From NCBI GenBank assembly GCA_030636065.1, contig DAOVXR010000011.1, positions 1 through 15,292 on the forward strand: DNA of 15,292 bases, given 5' to 3'. The position numbers were made by a program, and so were the translations under genes. The notes below the pieces were generated by a model. It saw only the letters and a list, made by a program, of their open reading frames with translations. It ran no database searches and had not been told where the DNA came from. This DNA is from Sedimentisphaerales bacterium (lineage in GTDB: Bacteria > Planctomycetota > Phycisphaerae > Sedimentisphaerales > SM23-30). Below are positions 6,960 to 13,300 of the stretch, piece by piece. Numbering within the stretch: the stretch's first letter is position 1; the number at the start of each line of letters is the position of its first letter.

Positions 6960-6978
6960 CACAAGCCGGAAGCCTGTG
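6960..6978. repeat. Palindrome in the leader of the membrane TPR-like gene
   Basis: On the minus strand CACAGGC-TTCCG-GCTTGTG forms a 7-bp stem with one G-U pair. It lies between the promoter at 7048-7076 and the start codon, so it should be transcribed in the 5' leader. The remainder of 6916-7047 shows nothing else except a small AAGTG/CACTT hairpin just after the presumed transcription start. Confidence 0.45.
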
Positions 6979-7047
6979 CCACATTTTCGGGGCCTAATAA
7001 GAAAAGGATCCCGTGAACGATTACAGCAAAAAAGTGTACTGCACTTA

Positions 7048-7076
7048 ATTATATTCCAAATATCAGTCTCTGTCAA
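7048..7076 (-). promoter_or_regulatory. Consensus sigma-70-type promoter of the membrane TPR-like gene
   Basis: TTGACA (7076-7071), a 17-base spacer and TATAAT (7053-7048) match both hexamers and the optimal spacing exactly. Transcription should begin near 7041, giving a leader of about 125 nt before the ATG at 6915. No overlapping operator palindrome is obvious. Confidence 0.85.
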
Positions 7077-7129
7077 GTCCAAAAGACCCCAAGCAGGAAA
7101 TGAAAAACATACGGCCGACGTCCGATAAT

Positions 7130-7148
7130 CGATAACTGCCAGCTATCG
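7130..7148. repeat. Imperfect palindrome in the spacer
   Basis: CGATAACTGCCAGCTATCG pairs CGATA with TATCG and CTG with CAG around one mismatch. It is part of the non-coding mosaic 7077-7369, in which no gene is supported. Confidence 0.45.
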
Positions 7149-7177
7149 CATGGGTCAAAAAGCCCACCCTACAAGAA

Positions 7178-7233
7178 AATGACGAATTAAGAAATCAGAA
7201 TGACGAATCAATGACGAAGTCCCAATGACAAAT
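7178..7233. repeat. Degenerate AATGACGAA direct repeats
   Basis: Four copies of a 10-base unit: AATGACGAAT at 7178-7187 and 7199-7208, AATGACGAAG at 7210-7219 and AATGACAAAT at 7224-7233. Spacers are 11, 1 and 4 bases, so this is not a regular tandem array or a CRISPR. It lies just upstream of a palindrome group. Function unknown. Confidence 0.6.
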
Positions 7234-7277
7234 AATGGAAAGTCGCCCACCCATCGAACCATCCACCTCAAAGACTC

Positions 7278-7335
7278 GGTGGCTGCCACCCGTAGAGAAT
7301 TATACAGGAGCACCTCTCTGAAATACAGAAAGGTG
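7278..7335. repeat. Pair of palindromes downstream of the giant gene
   Basis: GGTGGC-T-GCCACC (7278-7290) is followed by a longer stem: CACCTCTCTG (7311-7320), loop AAATA, CAGAAAGGTG (7326-7335), with 9 of 10 positions paired. No clear U-run follows on either strand. Confidence 0.5.
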
Positions 7336-7351
7336 GCACCCAGAAAATCTC

Positions 7352-7373
7352 GTGGGGTAAGCCCCCACCCTAC
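7352..7373 (-). repeat. Hairpin and CACCCTAC tag overlapping the end of the giant gene
   Basis: GTGGGG (7352-7357) pairs with CCCCAC (7363-7368) and is followed by the CACCCTAC tag (7366-7373). The tag supplies the TAG stop codon of the giant gene (7372-7370 on the minus strand). The hairpin lies directly after the stop and could serve as its terminator, but only a weak run, ATTTTC, follows. Confidence 0.5.
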
Positions 7374-10300
7374 TCTCCCATATCCGTTCCGGAACCAATC
7401 GATCTCAGAAGCAGGTCAATCTCATTAGTGAAGCCGAGGTCCAATTGATACCAATACGAATTTCGTTCTTCCAAATCCTGCGGTTCGAGATTATCATTAT
7501 AGCCCATCAGATTATTCGGTTCATCGGTCAAGACCTCTGTAGCATGTTCCATGCCTAAAATATGCCCCAGTTCGTGAGCCGCAATATTGGCCACAAGCGT
7601 TACCGCCTGCTGGGTCCTGACCTGCGGGTCCTCGGCAAGCGGCCCCAGTGGTATCTGGCCGTCGCCTCGATAAAGCAGCCCAATTTCTTCGCTGAATGTC
7701 GCGGCCATATCGTCCCGTTCGCTGTTGTCGCGATCAATATTCTGGGCTATACCCATCAAACCGAACATCGGAGTCCGTCCGCCTATGACAACCGTCGAAT
7801 ACACCGCATGCGGATCAGGTCTTTCGATAACAAATTCGATCTCATCCTCAGCCAAACCCGCATTACGATAAATATCCTCGATGCGTTCGGCAATCGCTTC
7901 TATCAACTCATCCCGCATGGTCTCCGGCAAGCCGAAATCGGCCGCGTAAAACGGCGGACGATTTGCCACGTCCGGCGACCAACCCATATCGGTTTCTTCG
8001 TAGAGATAATCCGCACGGGTATTGGTGCCGGTATCGGCGCCGGTAGTATCACCAAACGACAGCCATACCAATTGAGACGGCGGTGCTACAACAGGCTCCG
8101 GATCACTGGTGGTAATCGTCAGACGATAGGACATATCTTCATCAAGATACTGTTCAATTCCGTTTTTAATTCCGATCGATTGACCGTTGACCACAACATA
8201 ATATGTGCCCAGTCCATTCTCATCGGGATCGATTACTACCGAGTCATGATTCGGAATTGTGAAGACCGCCTGAGCGCTGTAATGAGGATCAGCATCTTCA
8301 GCCGAGGCAATATCATCACCAATCGTGTATATGGCGGTAACTGCTTCGAGATCACCATTGTAAATCGCGATAGTAATATCCACATCGTCGCGGCCGAACA
8401 GAGTCTCCGAATCAATATCAACCGTTACCACCTGGCCTTCAACCAACTGGAACGTATAAATGTCCACATCCGTCATGCCTGTCAATTGCGTATCAATCAC
8501 CACTTCGCCGGCATGGCCGGGGTCAAGGAAAGACTGAGTCTCCACGGTAATCGGCCAGGCCGAATCAGACCTATATATATTTTCATAATTAGGATCGGGC
8601 AACACATCGGTAGTATCAGGCGAGAGGTCTGTCGGACGATTATGCGGAACCATCGGATCGTAGGCAAAACCGCTGGTCGTTTCGGTGATGCCGAAATCAC
8701 TGTTTCCGTCATCGAACACCATTACCTCCATATCGTAATTGATCGGATAGCCCTGCGAACCGGACCCGAACCCGAACCCAAACCCAAAGTCGAACCCAAA
8801 GTAATAATAGAAGTAGTTCTGGTAATTCGCGCTTATTTCCACGAGGTAATCGCCATCTTCGGGAATCTGCAGCGAAGCCTCAATCGATCCCCTGCTACTC
8901 GGATCAGATGCGTAACCGGCCACTTGCGATACCGCGTACTGAGCGGTAGATGGAATCTGTAAATCACTGGTGGCACCGAAATAGACGGTAACAGATCGCT
9001 GGGCGCCTTCGTAGCTGCCGGTATCAATCCTCAAAGTAAGTGTACTGTCATCGAAGTCCGCTACCGAGACAAATTCCTCATTCTCATCATCGGTCGTAAC
9101 CGAGTCAACATCTCCTTTACCATCCCAGTCAATATCATTTATAGCAACCAATATCTCTTCCTGACCCGTCGTATAATCGATCTGGAACCGATAGAAACCG
9201 CCTTCCACGGCCACCTCTTCGGGACTATTGCCGTAGGTACTGCTGACGGTTATACTTCCGTTGTCGGTATTAACCTCAGTCGGAATCGACGGATCGCCGG
9301 TCTGGGAATCACGATAAAATGTATGACTATCATCCGAATAATACACCACCCCCGCCTTCTTTATCGAAATATCCATTTCATCGCCTACGGGAGAGCCGTC
9401 GGCCATCCGGACCAGAAATCCTTCGCCAGTAGTACCGCCAATGTCAAAGAAGAATCCGAACGGGTCCTGCTGATAGGAACTGTCAAACGCCATAGCCCGA
9501 TAGACATTGTCCGGCGGCAGAATCTGTACCAAATCGACCCGGCCGTTATCACCGGGCACAAACGCCCCAGTGCTTATTTCCACCATAATGTTACTGGTGT
9601 CTTCCACCGCGAGAAGCCTGCCTTCATTATCGAAGTCCATCGCCGCGATATTGAACGACCGACCGCTGGGGTCAGTAAGGTTACCGACCTGATCGGCTCC
9701 GCCGAGCGGCCAGGCAGTACCAAAGTTCGTATTGGGAATCCAATCGCCGCCAACGTCAGTTATCCACAGATGACTATCCAACAAAAGCAGTGTCTGCGTA
9801 TCCGCATCGTAGCCATAGAGTTTGCCGTTGTCGGGATCGTCGCCGGGCATGTTACCATAAGCCAATTCCGTAATCCTGCTGAAGCCCAGGGCGTCCAGGT
9901 CAATAACAGACAAACCTATAACGTCCTGCGCCGGATCGACAATGTTGGCAATCATCAGCAAAGCCTCATGGCTACTGCTCAAACCGGACCCATCATCAAG
10001 AAGCCGACTGAACGAAACCACAGCCCATAACTCATTTACAACAGCACCACTATCATCATCCGCCCGGCCGAACTCCAAACCTCGGATTTCGTCAAAAGTG
10101 ATACGCGGATCAACCGACTGCTGATATATTTGTGTCAGAACATCCATGCTCAGCGGTATTTCCTGAAGCGCATCGTCCGGATCGGCTACCATAATCGGCA
10201 TAGCGTCGTAATTATGGGTGCTGATAAGAGCGAAAATCTCCTGCCGAGAATCATACCCGACGGCATTAAATTCCGTTATGCTTAATCCCGCAAAGAATTC

Positions 10301-13300
10301 GTTCAGCAGTTCGGTTTCATTCGGATGACCGCTAAGCTCCGCAATGACATCAGTCATCAAATCGCCGGTTACCTCTATCTGTAACTGCGCCACAAGGTCG
10401 TCCGAAAGGGCTTGTTCCAATTCCTCCGTCAACACCACAGTGGTGCGAGTCGTGAGGGTTTCCGAGGCAATGCTCATTTCGTCCAGATCGGGCAATATCA
10501 TATCACGCGTCGGGTCAAGGTCTTGTCGGGTTTGCAGCCCCTGAACCTCACCGGCCAATTCCAGGTCCGCCCCGGTAAGCTCCGACACCATTCCGGCACC
10601 GGCGAAATACACCTTCACATCACCGTCACCATCGCGGGCGCTGATGTCCAAAGTTATGAATTGTTCGTATTCGTAAGTATCAATATCGAACTGCAGGCCA
10701 AAACTGGTAGTAACATTAACAGCATCGTCTGTTACAACCGAGATAATCTGCCCCGAATCGACGTCATTGATCCAGTCGATGTCCGAGATGGTTACCGAAA
10801 TATCGTCCAGCTCGGTGCTGTAATCCACATTGAAGACATAATAGAAACCACCATCCACAAACTCCTGCTGCAACTCATTCTCCAGCAGGTTCGCATCCGA
10901 CGGGTCGGAACTTAGGCTCAAATACCGCCCACCCATAAACTCGACCGTTTCATCACTGCCGAAAACGTGCTCTATTGTTTCACTGTTGACCGTAACCTTC
11001 ATCGTATCGCCGAGTGGGTTGCCCCGCAGAGGCTCGGCATAAATAATCTTGCCCTCCGGCTCAATCGCCAAACCGCTGCGCTCAACGTCAGCATCGAAGA
11101 ATTCCTGCCACAATTCAGTTACACCGGTATCCGGATCAATCTCATACAGGGCATCTTCAAGGTAGCTACCGAATACATTCGCAGGCTGATCGTGCAGGGC
11201 CAGCAAAGTTGTGCCATCGGGACTCATATCCAGCCCGACAATATTCAAATCAGTCAGAACATTCGAGAACTCATCCTGAAGAACGTCCACTATTGTGGGT
11301 TTTCCATAATCGGCATGAGTCGGATCGGAAACAATGGTAACCAGCGCATTGGTAACATTGTCGATTCCGTAAAGTTGGCCGTTGAATTCCGCCAGGGCAG
11401 TAATATTATCAAAGTAACCGCTTAGGTCTTCCTGGGCAATATAAACGCTGGGCTGAATAACAGAACCGGCGTCCACGGAAATATTATCGATCCGGATCAG
11501 AGATTCTCGCCGGCTGCCGTCCAGTTTTTGATATTCCGCCACTGCCCAGAGCGAATCACCTTCGTGCGACGTCAGTGCCCGCAGATGAGTGATTTGACCG
11601 GCATCGGGACCACTCACCACATTCGACAGGGCGTTCAGATCGTCAAGACTGTTGGCCAACAAACTCACGCTCAGGTCTGATCTGTCCAGCTTATAGAACT
11701 GTTGGCCCTGATCATCATAACCGTAAAATGCCCCACCACCAAACGCCAACTCGTCAAGATTCGGCGCTACCATATCTCGCACCGGGTCAAGATCGTCCCG
11801 ACCGAGGTAATCAATCACATACTGACCCACCCCACCAATCAGATTACTCGCCTCGTTGATCTGCCATATCTGCATATCCAGACCATTCTGATCGAAATAG
11901 TATCCCCACCCGCCCGGCAGATAGGCCGCGCTGTGATCGTCGATATTTATCTTTAGAATCTGGCCCTTCTCCAAATCGCTGAACCGCAGATAATCACTCT
12001 CCAACAGGGCTTCACTGGAATCATACTGCCAACTGTCCCCCAAAATGCTCGAATAGGTCCACCATGTGTTTTCCGGAAAAGCCCTATAATTGCCACTGTC
12101 ATCAACGCCAAATGGTGCGAAGGCGGTTACGCCGGAATCGCCCAGGTCTCCCACGGCAAAGAAGTATTCAAAAGAGCCGTCCCCCGGAACCCCATTACCG
12201 GTGGGCCATTGTCCCTCGAATTCGCCGTCCAGGGCCGCTCCCTGACGATTGTAAATCATCGAGGCGTCCAAAGTAATTTTGTAGTAATTTGTCCCTTCCC
12301 TGTTGATTGTGAATCCGCTGGTCTTATGGAACGAGGCGACATTGGTATCCGAATCGAATTCGACCCAAACATCATCACCGAAAATCAGAATGTCATCACC
12401 TTTGTCATCGAAGATAATATCACCATTAACGTCCCGGACAAATTCACCGTCGGCATCGACGGCCGGGTTGAAAGAGGCAAATTCATGATCAAGCCCGTCC
12501 GTCTGTATGCGAAATGCCGAGTTCAGGGCATCCTCCAGCGTCTCAATATCTCCCACCAATGTTGAGGCCACAATATCCCTGCTGTTGATGGTCATGCGAG
12601 CAACGCTATCGTTACCGCCAAAGGCCTGCTGATGAGCATATACCGAATCGATGTCACCGGCAGATACAATGGCGTATTTTTCCTGCGGTACTACCGACTC
12701 TCCCACATCGCCTATAATCCGGACATAACCAATATTGGAAGACCGCCCCTGTGGGTATGTAGCAAATTCAATATTGATAGTGCTGAAGTCTGTTCCAGCC
12801 GCGGTGGAGCCGAACTCAACTCCGACAATCCGCGGAGGCTCCTCTTGCTCAACCGCTCTTTCCTGGAGTTTGTCATCGGCCGTACCGAACATTCCGTCCG
12901 CACCCGGCGAAACACCGGCAACGATGTTCGAAGAGTTAAAGTCGCCTAAAATAACCACAGTTCCGAGATCGCCCCGTGTGGAAACCACCCCAACTTCACC
13001 GAAGGGATCACCATCAGGACCGACATCCAGACCAGCCGCGAGGGTACTGTATTCGACATCACCCATCACCATCGCATAACGGAAATCACCACCGGCTGTT
13101 ACCGAACCGTCAAACATATCGGCGGTATTGAACATGCCGATATTCCAGGCCGCCCGAATACCGCCACTGGTGAGTCCGCTTACATAAATATTGCCAATAT
13201 CACCCTCGGAACTAATGACCCCGTCAAAATCGCCAAGTACCATCACGCTCCGCAGGTTGTCTCCTTCACTCAGAATGGTACCGTCCATATCACCCCAGGC

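Noticed and set aside
7178..7233. Possible CRISPR array
   Set aside because: Units are about 10 bases, degenerate and irregularly spaced, with no cas genes nearby.
7562..8962. 466-codon open frame on the plus strand opposite the C-terminal part of the giant gene
   Set aside because: The opposite strand encodes clear PPC and metzincin domains. The antisense translation resembles no protein family and follows from codon bias.
9323..10030. 235-codon plus-strand frame, and other plus-strand frames at 10412-10915, 10967-11425 and 14141-14905
   Set aside because: All lie antisense to the continuous giant gene and show no domain or start signal.
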